The notes beneath the pieces are model-generated. The model did no database searches and was not told the DNA's origin. It saw nothing but the letters and a program-made list of their open reading frames with translations. The position numbers were made by a program, and so were the translations under genes. Shown here one piece after another: positions 1-8,943 of a stretch of 13,737 nt of DNA. Position 1 is the first letter of the stretch, and the number at the start of each line of letters is the position of its first letter. The stretch is from the NCBI GenBank assembly GCA_001871755.1, contig MNXL01000271.1:1-13737 (forward strand), given 5' to 3'. The stretch comes from Anaerolineae bacterium CG2_30_64_16 (GTDB lineage: Bacteria > Chloroflexota > Anaerolineae > CG2-30-64-16).

Positions 1-1892
<1,892 letters not shown>

Positions 1893-1896
<4 letters not shown>

Positions 1897-2789
1897 GCCG
1901 CACCTCCCAGACCTGACAGGTCTCGCAAACCTGTCAGGTCTAACACTTTCTCGATGCCGCGGCGGGCCAGCACGCGCACCATGTCCCGGCGATAAGCGGC
2001 GCTGGCACGGATGTCGTCAATCGGCCGGGATGCGCCGGCGGCAAGTTGGGCCGCGGCCACCACCCCGGCCGGCGAAATATCGGCCGCCAGCGCGGTCTCG
2101 GCCTCGGGCGCCCGGAGGGGGGTCGGGCCAACCGCGCCGAGCGCGATCCGCCACGTCAACCCGGACTGCGTGGCCGCGGGCCACGCGTAGACCGCCACAC
2201 TCATCACGGCGATGTCCCCGACTTTTGTACGTCCTAATTTATTGTAGACGCCTTGTGCGCCGGTAGGTGACGGGGGCAGATGGATACTGGTGAGGAATTC
2301 ACCGCGCTGCAAGGCCGTACGCCCTGGGCCGACGTAGAAGTCGGCGATCGGCAGGCGGCGCACGCCGCCCGGTCCGTAGAGCTCGACGATGGTGTCCAGG
2401 CAGAAGAGCGGGGGGGCGGTGTCGGCCGCGGGGCTGGCGTTGCAGCAATTGCCGCCGATGGTGGCCCGATTGCGAAGCTGGTACGATGCAACCGACGCAG
2501 TTCCCTGGGCGAGCAGATCGTAGCGCTCGCGCACCAAGGGATGGATGGCCACCTGGTTCATGGTGCAGGCCGCGCCGATCACCAGCCAGCCATCTTTGCC
2601 CAGGCGGATCTCTTGCATTCCGGGCAAGCTCTTAAGATCGACGACTCGCTCTGGGCGGATGAACCCGCCGCGCACTCGGATCAGTAGATCGGTACCGCCC
2701 TGAAAGGCCCGTGCGGCGCCACTCCCTTCGGCCAGCAAAGCGCTGGCCTCAGCATGGTCCTTTGGGATGATGTAGTCAAATGGTCGCAC
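1893..2789 (-). CDS. FAD-binding medium subunit of molybdenum hydroxylase (module B)
   Basis: This 298-residue protein accepts electrons from the [2Fe-2S] subunit and passes them on from FAD. The FAD_binding_5 domain (about 3-175) shows FQGGTDLL at 29-36 and TIGGNCCNASPAAD at 110-123, the two FAD motifs, in the form typical of xanthine dehydrogenases. The CO_deh_flav_C domain follows (about 180-282). The frame is open much further upstream, but that extension is a shadow of the permease gene. The chosen start is GTG at 2789, where AAGGAG lies eight bases upstream and family similarity begins (VRPFDYIIP). The start is five bases after the permease stop. The C-terminal tail VLDLTGLRDLSGLGGAA (282-298) is encoded by an inverted repeat and does not look like family sequence. 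Confidence 0.95.
1909..1941. repeat. Perfect 13-bp inverted repeat (AGACCTGACAGGT / ACCTGTCAGGTCT) in the FAD-subunit tail
   Basis: Arms 1909-1921 and 1929-1941 are perfectly complementary with a 7-base loop. Each arm also contains the near-palindrome ACCTG-A/T-CAGGT. The element codes for the last residues of the FAD subunit and sits immediately upstream of the ribosome site of the [2Fe-2S] gene, so the mRNA would carry a 13-bp hairpin between the cistrons. There is no T-tract, so it is not a classical terminator. It looks like a REP-type dispersed palindrome that was read through. Confidence 0.93.
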
Positions 2790-2794
2790 AGATT

Positions 2795-3670
2795 TCACTC
2801 CTTGGCGTAGGGCCTGGCGAGCGCTTCCGGTTTGGCGGCTCCCCAGCGGCGCCGAAACCACCTGGTGGACATCAGCATCAACACCACCACGGTGATCGCA
2901 AAGGGCGCCATCCTCCACACGTAGCGGGACAGCACCCCTGGGAGCACCAGTTGGGGATTGAGAGAGAGTTGCCACAGGGCGCCAAACAGCAAGGAGCCAC
3001 CGAGCAGGATCAAGGGATTCCACATGGAGAAGAAGACCAGGGCCAGCGCAATGAACCCCCAACCCATGAGGAAGTTGTAGTTCCAGACCGGGTTGTAATC
3101 CAACGAGTAGACCGCACCCGCAAACCCCATCAGCATTCCGCTGACGGTCACACACAGATAGCGAATCTTGGTGACGTTGACGCCCGACACTTCTGCGACC
3201 GCGGGATTCTCTCCCACCGATCTGATCTTGAGCCCCAGGCTGGTCCTGGTCAGTACAAACCGCGTCAGCACGATCAGCATGATGCTGAGATAGAAGAACG
3301 GGGACACCCCCCAGAGCTTGGGGATTCGCCCCATCCCCAGAGGCCCTGTGAAGGGGTTGCCGATATAGGTGGTGAGGCCGAAGCCGAAGATCCAGATCCC
3401 CATGCCGCTCACAACCTGATCGCCCCCCAGAGTGATGGAGAAGAAGCCATGCAGCAGGCCGAGCAAGCCGCCGATCAGAATTCCCACCAGGAAGCCGATC
3501 AGGAAGCTCCCGGTGACTTGGGCGGCGATGAAGCCCAGGGTGGCGCCGAAAAGCATCACCCCCTCGACCCCCACGTTCAGGATTCCTGAGCGCTGGCCGA
3601 CCAGTTCGCCCAGCGCGGCAAGGGTGAAGATCGTCGAGGCTTCAAGGCTTCTGGCGAGAAACTCGAACAT
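2795..3670 (-). CDS. BMP/nucleoside-type ABC transporter permease, second subunit (BPD_transp_2)
   Basis: This 291-residue inner-membrane protein is built of repeated hydrophobic segments. Landmarks are TLAALGELVGQRSGILNVGVEG near the N-terminus (family core motif), a glycine-rich stretch IGFLVGILIGGLLGLLHGF, and the cytoplasmic coupling motif KIRSVGENPAVAEVSGVNV in the middle, which contacts the ATPase. It corresponds to the NupC/YufQ-BmpG-type permease that pairs with the longer permease encoded just upstream. The start at 3670 has AAGGAG seven bases upstream and lies three bases after the previous stop. The FAD subunit of module B starts five bases after its end, which ties import directly to the hydroxylase. 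The cargo is probably a nucleoside or purine-like compound, by family. Confidence 0.93.
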   Translation of the reverse strand: MFEFLARSLEASTIFTLAALGELVGQRSGILNVGVEGVMLFGATLGFIAAQVTGSFLIGFLVGILIGGLLGLLHGFFSITLGGDQVVSGMGIWIFGFGLTTYIGNPFTGPLGMGRIPKLWGVSPFFYLSIMLIVLTRFVLTRTSLGLKIRSVGENPAVAEVSGVNVTKIRYLCVTVSGMLMGFAGAVYSLDYNPVWNYNFLMGWGFIALALVFFSMWNPLILLGGSLLFGALWQLSLNPQLVLPGVLSRYVWRMAPFAITVVVLMLMSTRWFRRRWGAAKPEALARPYAKE

Positions 3671-3673
3671 CTA

Positions 3674-4855
3674 CTAGCTCCTTCCCGGTTTTTGTCCACA
3701 CGATCCCTTCGACGGCCCTTCGACCCTTCGGCGGGGCTCAGGACAGGCTGGGCTCAGGACAGGGCTCAGGACAAGCTGATAGCGATAGAAGAACTGAAAA
3801 GCGACGAGCGTAATCATCAGTACGCCGAGCAGGGCATAGTCCACGCCAAAGCTCATGTTGAACTGACCCTGGATGAATCTGCCACCGATGGACAACCCGC
3901 CAAACAGCAGCGCCACTGGGATCGCGGCCAGCGGGTTACCCTGGGAGATCAGGCCACAGATGATGCCATAGAAGGCCAGGTCACCGAAATACCCGTAGTT
4001 GCGAGAGATCTTGTACACCCCGGGCACGGCGGCGAAATAGTGGTAGCCGGCCCACCCGGCCAACGCCCCCCCGATGACAAACACCACGAACGGGATCTTG
4101 ACGGGGCTGACACCGGCGTATCTTGCGGCCGCCGGGCTTTTCCCGTAGGCCCGGATCTCATACCCGAGGCGGGTCTTAGCCAACAGCAGGTAGAGCAGCG
4201 CGGCCACGCCCAGGGCGAGGATGATCGTAAAGGGGGTGCCAGCAATGAACGGCGCATACACCGAAGGCGGCATCTCGAAGCTCTCTCCGCGGCCCCCGGG
4301 ATTCATGAAGATGCCGCCCTCCTTGATCATCCGGGCCACTAACCAGTACGCGATGAAGTTCAACATCATCGTCACGACAATCTCATTGACGTCGAACCGT
4401 CCCTTCAGAAACCCGGCCACCGCGCCCAGCGCCGCGCTGCCCAACGCGGCTGCCAGCACCATCAGCGGGATCACAAGCGTCGGGTTCAGCTCCATACTGC
4501 GCGAGGCCTTTGCGCCGAAAGCCAACAGAACGGCGAAGGCGCTTAGCGCGCCGACGTAAAGCTGGCCGGCCATCCCGATGTTCCAGAGTCCTGCCCGGAA
4601 GGGGAGGATGAATGCGCAGGTGCACAGCAGCAGGAAGATGAATCGGTTGATCGTCAGGGGCAGGCCAAAACGGTTGACGAACGCGTAGGAGAAGATCTCC
4701 CGATACGCCACCAGGGGATTGACCCCGGCCAGGATGAAGATGAGGCTGAACAGCGCGAGGGCAACGACGATTGCCAGGACCGAGATGATCGCCGCCTGCC
4801 AGCCGGCCAGCGCCGTCCGTTTGCGTAGCTTGACTGCGTAGGGGCCGATCCTCAT
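3674..4855 (-). CDS. BMP/nucleoside-type ABC transporter permease, first subunit (BPD_transp_2) with repeat-coded C-terminal tail
   Basis: This 393-residue permease of the BmpF/NupB type has a cytoplasmic basic N-terminus (KLRKRTALAGW), then a long hydrophobic helix (about 22-44) and further membrane segments. PFRAGLWNIGMAGQLYVGA is the family core motif and YGKSPAAARYAGVSPVKI the ATPase-coupling loop. It heterodimerises with the permease encoded next. The start overlaps the ATPase stop as ATGA, with GGAGG about ten bases upstream. Family-like sequence ends near FFYRYQL. The last 32 residues or so (VLSPVLSPACPEPRRRVEG...) are translated from a dispersed repeat and end inside the ribosome site of the next gene. 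This suggests that the original stop codon was lost. Confidence 0.93.
   Translation of the reverse strand: MRIGPYAVKLRKRTALAGWQAAIISVLAIVVALALFSLIFILAGVNPLVAYREIFSYAFVNRFGLPLTINRFIFLLLCTCAFILPFRAGLWNIGMAGQLYVGALSAFAVLLAFGAKASRSMELNPTLVIPLMVLAAALGSAALGAVAGFLKGRFDVNEIVVTMMLNFIAYWLVARMIKEGGIFMNPGGRGESFEMPPSVYAPFIAGTPFTIILALGVAALLYLLLAKTRLGYEIRAYGKSPAAARYAGVSPVKIPFVVFVIGGALAGWAGYHYFAAVPGVYKISRNYGYFGDLAFYGIICGLISQGNPLAAIPVALLFGGLSIGGRFIQGQFNMSFGVDYALLGVLMITLVAFQFFYRYQLVLSPVLSPACPEPRRRVEGPSKGSCGQKPGRS
3705..3773. repeat. Dispersed CCCTTCGAC / GCTCAGGACA repeat forming the permease C-terminus
   Basis: CCCTTCGAC occurs at 3705-3713 and 3716-3724, followed by CCCTTCGG. GCTCAGGACA occurs three times (3736-3745, 3752-3761, 3764-3773). 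In the coding frame it reads as SPVLSPACPEPRRRVEG. I recognise this style of peptide as the product of a repeat common in several environmental bacterial genomes. That recognition is by eye, with no search behind it. Confidence 0.85.
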
Positions 4856-6408
4856 GGCTTTGGTTCCTCCGGCCGGACACCGGCCATCATGGCGCCCACA
4901 CGCTCGCGCGGGGTCTGCTCGGCAGCAAGGAGGCCCATGAACTCCCCCTCGTAGATGGGCGCGATCCGATCGCTCAACGCCAGGATTTCGTCGAGGTCCT
5001 CGGAGATCAGGAGAATGCCGGCCCCTGCTTTCTTCGCGGCCATGAGCTTGTTGCGGACGAACTCCGTCGCTCCCACATCGAGCCCCTGCGTGGGCAGATT
5101 GGCGATCAGCAGCCGCGGTTTGCGGGAGAGCACCCGGGCCAGGATGATTTTCTGCAAGTTGCCCCCCGAAAGGCTACAGGCTGGCGTGTCCGGCCCCGGC
5201 GCGGCCACATTGTACTCGGCGATGAGCTCTTCTGTCAGCTTGCCTAAGTTTCTGTAGTCGATGAATCCCCGGCGGGTGTAACGCTCGTCAAAGTAGAAGT
5301 TCATCGTGACGTTTTCGACCAGGGAGAAATCACCGATTGAACCCACATCCACGCGTTCCGAGGGCACATACCCCATGCCATGCCGCCAACGGGCCAGGCT
5401 GCCGGCATGGGTGATGTCATTCTCGTCCAGCAGCACCCGGCCCCCGGCGGCCTTGCGCAGGCCAGCCAGGACTTCGGCCAATTCGTACTGCCCGTTTCCC
5501 GAGACCCCCGCGATGCCCAGGATCTCACCTTCGTGAACGGAGAACGAAACGCCCTTCAGCGCCAGGAAACCTTTGTTGCCCAGCGCAGAGAGATTCTCGA
5601 CCTGGAGAATGGGTTTTCCGCGCGTCACCTGTGCTCGCTCTATCTTGAAGATGACTTCTCGTCCGACCATCTCTTTCGCCAGGCCCTTCTCCGTGGCGTG
5701 TGCCGTCTCCAGGCGCGCCGTGACTCTGCCCCCGCGCAGCACCGTCACCCGATTGCTGATTGCCAGGACGACGGGGAGTTTATGGGTGATGAACGGCACG
5801 ATGGCCAGATCGTCTCTGGCCATGGCCTGAATCGAGGCCAGAAGTTTCTTCGTTTCGGGGGGCGCCAGCGCCGAAGTCGGCTCATCGAGGATTAAGATCT
5901 TCGCCCCGCGATAGAGGGCCTTGAGGATCTCCACGACCTGTTTCTCGCCTTCGGAGAGCTGCCATACTTTCGCATTCAAATCGAGCTTGAAGCCGTAGCG
6001 CGCGCAGAGTTCCTCGATCTCCTTTGCCGTTCTTCTGAGATTCAGGATGCGCCCCGCATTCGGGTGCCCCAGGATGATGTTTTCGAGCACCGTGTGTGCG
6101 GACACCAGCTTTCGGTTTTGGTGCACCATGCCGATCCCCAGGTCGATGGCATCCAGCGGGGACCTGAGTTTGACTGGTTTGCCGCCGATGTAGATCTCGC
6201 CCTCGTCCGGCTGATACAGCCCGAACAAGATATTCATCAAGGTGGTTTTCCCCGCCCCGTTCTCCCCGAGGATGGCGTGGATCTCACCGGCCTTCATCTC
6301 AAAGTCTATGCGGTCATTCGCGAGAACCCCCGGAAATCTTTTGGTGATGCCTCGCGTCTCTAAGGCGGCCTCCCCGTGTTTTATCCCTGCCAGAAGTCCT
6401 TTTTGCAT
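4852..6408 (-). CDS. BMP/nucleoside-type ABC transporter ATP-binding protein (two fused NBDs)
   Basis: This 518-residue protein energises import and is of the NupA/YufO/BmpE type. The first NBD is intact: Walker A GENGAGKTT at 48-56, Q97 in the Q-loop, signature LSEGEKQ at 151-157, Walker B ILILDE ending at E176, H-loop H209. The second NBD has a degenerate P-loop (GVSGNGQ, 301-307), a canonical signature LSGGNLQK (413-420) and a Walker B lacking the Asp-Glu pair (LLIANLPTQGLDV, 433-445). That asymmetry is usual in this sugar/nucleoside subfamily, so only one competent ATP site is expected. The start at 6408 has only a weak purine-rich site (AAGAAGAG) upstream. It is separated from the binding-protein gene by 197 bases and overlaps the first permease by four bases. 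Confidence 0.95.
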   Translation of the reverse strand: MQKGLLAGIKHGEAALETRGITKRFPGVLANDRIDFEMKAGEIHAILGENGAGKTTLMNILFGLYQPDEGEIYIGGKPVKLRSPLDAIDLGIGMVHQNRKLVSAHTVLENIILGHPNAGRILNLRRTAKEIEELCARYGFKLDLNAKVWQLSEGEKQVVEILKALYRGAKILILDEPTSALAPPETKKLLASIQAMARDDLAIVPFITHKLPVVLAISNRVTVLRGGRVTARLETAHATEKGLAKEMVGREVIFKIERAQVTRGKPILQVENLSALGNKGFLALKGVSFSVHEGEILGIAGVSGNGQYELAEVLAGLRKAAGGRVLLDENDITHAGSLARWRHGMGYVPSERVDVGSIGDFSLVENVTMNFYFDERYTRRGFIDYRNLGKLTEELIAEYNVAAPGPDTPACSLSGGNLQKIILARVLSRKPRLLIANLPTQGLDVGATEFVRNKLMAAKKAGAGILLISEDLDEILALSDRIAPIYEGEFMGLLAAEQTPRERVGAMMAGVRPEEPKP

Positions 6409-6449
6409 TTGTCGCTCTTCTTGCGGTGCGTTGCAGAAGGTGTGCCCTT

Positions 6450-6471
6450 GACGCCCGGCTGTTCGGCCGTC
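6450..6471 (-). other. Hairpin in the 197-base gap between binding-protein and ATPase genes
   Basis: Seven of eight base pairs form around a six-base loop (GACG-CCGG side against CGG-CGTC side). There is no T-tract, so this is not a convincing terminator. It could stabilise the upstream binding-protein mRNA or lower expression of the downstream ATPase, as is common when the binding protein is needed in excess. The rest of 6409-6605 shows no gene or clear promoter. Confidence 0.3.
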
Positions 6472-6605
6472 ACCAAAACCCTGCCAAATAGCAATGAGGC
6501 CCCCACCCGTCGAAGTTGTCCCTCGATGAGTGAGAGCCTCAAGCCGTCTGGGTCTAGCAGCTATGTAGCATCAACCACCCTCGTTGGAGATTGCCGATCC
6601 TGGGT

Positions 6606-7913
6606 TTATTCCAGGATCTCTGTGCCAGCCAGGTCGAAGTTGAACTTGGAGAGCAGCCACTCGGCCGTTGGCGCTTCACCGGCCGGCTTGACCACCGTCC
6701 CGGCGGCCGGGATCGGCAAGCCCTCCAGAGCCAGGCCGGTTCCGTTGCTCACAAACTCGTGCTCGGTGAACGGATCCCACTCACCCTTCATCATCTGGTC
6801 GCGGCGTTGCGCCACCAGATCCACGATCTCCTTCGGGATCAAGGGGAGGGCCTTCGGGCTGATGGCGTCGACACCCACCTTCTTGTTGTTCATGATGTCA
6901 ACGGTCGGCTCCACGGTGCCGTCGGCCAGGGTCATCGTGGATTCCATGCCCAGGTACAGCACCGTCTCTGGGTTCTTTTCGCCCGCCAACCACTCCTGGA
7001 CGATCCTGTCGTAGAGCACTTCCCACCGCGTGTCGAACGACACGGCCACGGTATCTGTGCTCGACCAGCCGTAGAAGCCGACGATGTCCATGTCCTTGCC
7101 GACGAACCAGACACCCTTCTCTTGGGCCACATCCAGGGGCGATCCGGAGTCGGTCTGTTGCGTGATGACGTCAACCTTGTACTGATCCACCAGGGTCGCG
7201 GCGATGTCGCGTTCCTCCTGGGGCAGATACCAGTCACCCGCGTACTTGACGTAGATCTTGATGTCCTTGCCCAGCAGCCTGGCGGCATCCTGCACGCCCA
7301 ACGTGAACCCGGCCTGCCGCCGGATCACCTGGACGGAGGGGAATGCCGAGACGACACCGATATTGCCCGTCTTTGTCAACGCCCCAGCGATCAGCCCTTC
7401 CAGGTACAGCGCCTGGTATTGCTTGGGGAAGAGCCGGATGAAGTTCCGCTTGGTGGTCAGATCGCTGGCAATGATGGACGCAAAGTAGACGTCCGGATAC
7501 TTGTCGGCGATATCCTTCAAGGGCAACCCCATGAACTCGGCGTTACCCACGACGATATTCGCGCCGTCGGCGATCAACTGCTCGGCGTAGGGCACTGCGG
7601 CATCAGGTCCTACTTCCTCTCGGTAGACGTATTCCACATTGGGGTACTTCTCGGCGATCCGCTTGCCCGCGCGATCGTGGGCGCCCGACCAGGTCGTCCC
7701 CTCGATGATGCTGAAATGCTCGATCACCAGGGTAGCCGCTTTTGCCTCAGCGGCGGGGGCCTTTTCGGGGGCTTGTGTCGGCACTGCTGTCGGCGCCGGC
7801 TGAGCCTGGGGTACGGCTGTCGGCGCGGGTGTGGGCTGTGTCGGCGCGCAGCCGACAAGCAGCGTGGCCAGTACAACGAAGACGACGATCCTTCCCAGAA
7901 GCCTGATTCTCAT
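6606..7913 (-). CDS. BMP-family substrate-binding lipoprotein of the ABC importer
   Basis: This 435-residue solute receptor captures the substrate outside the cytoplasmic membrane. Residues 1-21 are a lipoprotein signal (MRIRLLGR then a hydrophobic core) with lipobox LVGC and lipidated C22. A Pro/Thr/Ala-rich spacer follows (about 23-58, APTAVPTQAP-type), then the BMP domain (PF02608 type) with VEYVYREEVGPDAAVPYAEQL and DVITQQTDSGSPLDVAQEKGVWFVGKD. Family members bind nucleosides, purine bases or related compounds. An upstream in-frame extension to 8066 was rejected because ATG at 7913 has AGGAGG six bases before it and a proper signal peptide. It is the first gene after the promoter at 8066-8038. 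The TAA stop is at 6606. Confidence 0.95.
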   Translation of the reverse strand: MRIRLLGRIVVFVVLATLLVGCAPTQPTPAPTAVPQAQPAPTAVPTQAPEKAPAAEAKAATLVIEHFSIIEGTTWSGAHDRAGKRIAEKYPNVEYVYREEVGPDAAVPYAEQLIADGANIVVGNAEFMGLPLKDIADKYPDVYFASIIASDLTTKRNFIRLFPKQYQALYLEGLIAGALTKTGNIGVVSAFPSVQVIRRQAGFTLGVQDAARLLGKDIKIYVKYAGDWYLPQEERDIAATLVDQYKVDVITQQTDSGSPLDVAQEKGVWFVGKDMDIVGFYGWSSTDTVAVSFDTRWEVLYDRIVQEWLAGEKNPETVLYLGMESTMTLADGTVEPTVDIMNNKKVGVDAISPKALPLIPKEIVDLVAQRRDQMMKGEWDPFTEHEFVSNGTGLALEGLPIPAAGTVVKPAGEAPTAEWLLSKFNFDLAGTEILE

Positions 7914-8031
7914 TGCAATCCTCCTCTTCTTCTCCTTGGATTGTGCTTGGGAGCCGCGTGCGCATCTTGTGGTTTGCAACGTGAGCCGCGGTGGTGGCGA
8001 CGCGCGTCTGCACTCCCCTCCGCCTGACGCG
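7914..8031 (-). other. Likely 5' leader of the transporter-hydroxylase operon
   Basis: If transcription starts near 8031, the leader is about 118 bases and ends in a strong ribosome site (AGGAGG). It contains a perfect 10-bp palindrome GACGCGCGTC (7999-8008) about 25 bases into the transcript and two GAGCCGCG copies. I could not match it to a known riboswitch. The palindrome could be an operator or simply part of an RNA stem. Confidence 0.4.
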
Positions 8032-8037
8032 GCCTGA

Positions 8038-8066
8038 ATTGTACAGAACTTCAAGCAGTTTGTCAA
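8038..8066 (-). promoter_or_regulatory. Sigma70-type promoter TTGACA-N17-TACAAT for the BMP/ABC/hydroxylase B operon
   Basis: Read on the minus strand, a perfect -35 TTGACA (8066-8061) and a five-of-six -10 TACAAT (8043-8038) are separated by exactly 17 bases. The next gene in that direction is the BMP lipoprotein, about 125 bases downstream of the -10. The surrounding DNA is GC-rich, so this AT-containing pair stands out. It is the best promoter in the window and implies that module B and its importer can be transcribed separately from module A. Confidence 0.8.
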
Positions 8067-8069
8067 TAA

Positions 8070-8099
8070 GGCGCCGAAGTCGGCGGCGCCGAAGTCGGC
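8070..8099. promoter_or_regulatory. Two perfect tandem 15-bp dyads directly upstream of the -35: candidate operator
   Basis: Units 8070-8084 and 8085-8099 are identical (GGCGCCGAAGTCGGC). Each contains the palindrome GCCGA-N2-TCGGC and a GGCGCC. They begin three bases upstream of the -35 box, where an activator would sit, and could equally bind a repressor. No regulator gene is visible in the window to pair with it. A chance short duplication is the alternative. Confidence 0.5.
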
Positions 8100-8184
8100 C
8101 GGTATCGTTTCCAGGCGATAGGGCTACCTCCTTCTGCAAGAACCGGACCGCCGATCGGGAAGGGAAGCGCCCGTGCGGCTTGGT

Positions 8185-8200
8185 CCGCGGTAGGCCGCGG
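8185..8200 (-). terminator. GC hairpin just after the coxG stop, weak terminator candidate
   Basis: CCGCGG at 8185-8190 and 8195-8200 can form a six-pair stem with a four-base loop three bases after the CoxG stop codon. No run of T follows in the direction of transcription, so intrinsic termination is doubtful. It separates module A from the promoter of the transporter operon. Confidence 0.3.
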
Positions 8201-8202
8201 TG

Positions 8203-8835
8203 CTACCGTCGGCCCCTTCTGCCCAGCAGATAACCGATCAGTAGTGCCAGGGCGGCGCCGATGGCCGCAACGGCCCAGATCGCCTGCGGCGAGGAGAGCA
8301 GCTCGCCGGCCATGTCCTTGACAACGGCCGCGGCAAACCTGGCCTCGGTGGGTGGCACGTACGCCACTTCCTCGCCGGTGGTTGCCGCACTCAGGCGGGC
8401 CTGCAAGGCGCCGTTCAGCGACTCCAATCCCTGGCGGATCATGCTCTTGCTGACGGTATCAAGCGAGCGCTGACCCACGCTGGCGAGCTTGCCGCCGATC
8501 TGTATGTCGCCGTCATACTTCATCAGGGTTGTGTCGTCTCCCTCGTCAATCAACTGGAGACGGCCGACACCCTTGACAAAGCCTTGCGCGCCTTTGCCCT
8601 CGGCAGTCAGCGTGCAGCTTTCGGGCGGTATCTCGTCGGAAATGGTTACCTGGCCGGAAAACGCCCCCGCGATCGGGCCGATCCGGACGTGCATCGTGCC
8701 CTCGTACTCGTTCTCGCTGAGCCTGGTGAGGGTTTCTGTGCCGGGCAGGGCCTTGGCGAGCGCGTCTGGATCGCGGATCAGCTCCCAAACCGCCTGGCGT
8801 GGACCGTGGAAAATGTGTTCACCTTCGAGTTTCAT
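8203..8835 (-). CDS. coxG: CoxG-type SRPBCC protein with C-terminal membrane anchor
   Basis: This 210-residue protein has a CoxG/SRPBCC fold over about residues 1-145: MKLEGEHIFHGPRQAVWELI, ALPGTETL, GKGAQGFVKGVGRLQL and DIQIGGKLASVGQRSLD are typical CoxG blocks. A spacer follows, then one hydrophobic helix (about 185-205, AIWAVAAIGAALALLIGYLLG) ending in RRGRR, which would anchor it to the inner face of the membrane. CoxG proteins accompany CO dehydrogenases and other Mo hydroxylases and are reported to recruit the enzyme to the membrane or handle quinone. ATG at 8835 is preferred over ATG at 8841 because AAGGA is then eight bases upstream. It follows the module A large subunit, separated by a heptamer inverted repeat. 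Confidence 0.9.
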   Translation of the reverse strand: MKLEGEHIFHGPRQAVWELIRDPDALAKALPGTETLTRLSENEYEGTMHVRIGPIAGAFSGQVTISDEIPPESCTLTAEGKGAQGFVKGVGRLQLIDEGDDTTLMKYDGDIQIGGKLASVGQRSLDTVSKSMIRQGLESLNGALQARLSAATTGEEVAYVPPTEARFAAAVVKDMAGELLSSPQAIWAVAAIGAALALLIGYLLGRRGRR

Positions 8836-8863
8836 GTACATTGTCCTTTTGGGGAGATAACAG

Positions 8864-8942
8864 ATATTGGGTATTAGGTATTGGGTATTGGACTTCAGGT
8901 GGCGATGCTCGCCAAATACCTAATATCCAATATCTAATACCC
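8864..8942. repeat. Inverted heptamer array (GGTATTG/GGTATTA family) between large subunit A and coxG
   Basis: The left arm at 8864-8891 is a run of 7-bp units (TATTG, GGTATTA, GGTATTG, GGTATTG). The right arm at 8913-8942 is its imperfect complement, with a 21-base spacer. The array fills almost the whole gap between the two genes, and its end abuts the large-subunit stop codon at 8944. The transcript could fold into a long AU-containing hairpin. Confidence 0.93.
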
Positions 8943-8943
8943 G

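Noticed and set aside
2790..3155. Upstream extension of the module B FAD subunit to 420 residues
   Set aside because: The extra 122 residues are the permease gene read in another frame. A GTG with a good ribosome site at 2789 matches the start of family sequence.
4852..5560. Broken second ATP site of the transporter ATPase as a sign of decay
   Set aside because: A degenerate P-loop and Walker B in the second half are usual in BMP, ribose and nucleoside-type double ATPases.
6591..8027. Plus-strand open frame of 478 codons opposite the binding-protein gene
   Set aside because: It is antisense to the BMP lipoprotein and has no family resemblance. The real gene has a signal peptide, ribosome site and promoter on the other strand.
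7914..8031. Molybdenum cofactor or purine riboswitch in the operon leader
   Set aside because: I looked for a conserved core followed by an expression platform and could not recognise one. A covariance-model search would be needed to decide.
7914..8066. Upstream extension of the BMP lipoprotein
   Set aside because: It would bury the signal peptide and cross the promoter. The ATG at 7913 has AGGAGG at the right distance.
8126..8133. Perfect AAGGAGGT on the minus strand downstream of coxG
   Set aside because: No ATG, GTG or TTG lies at a usable distance and no protein-like frame follows. It is probably a chance match or a remnant.
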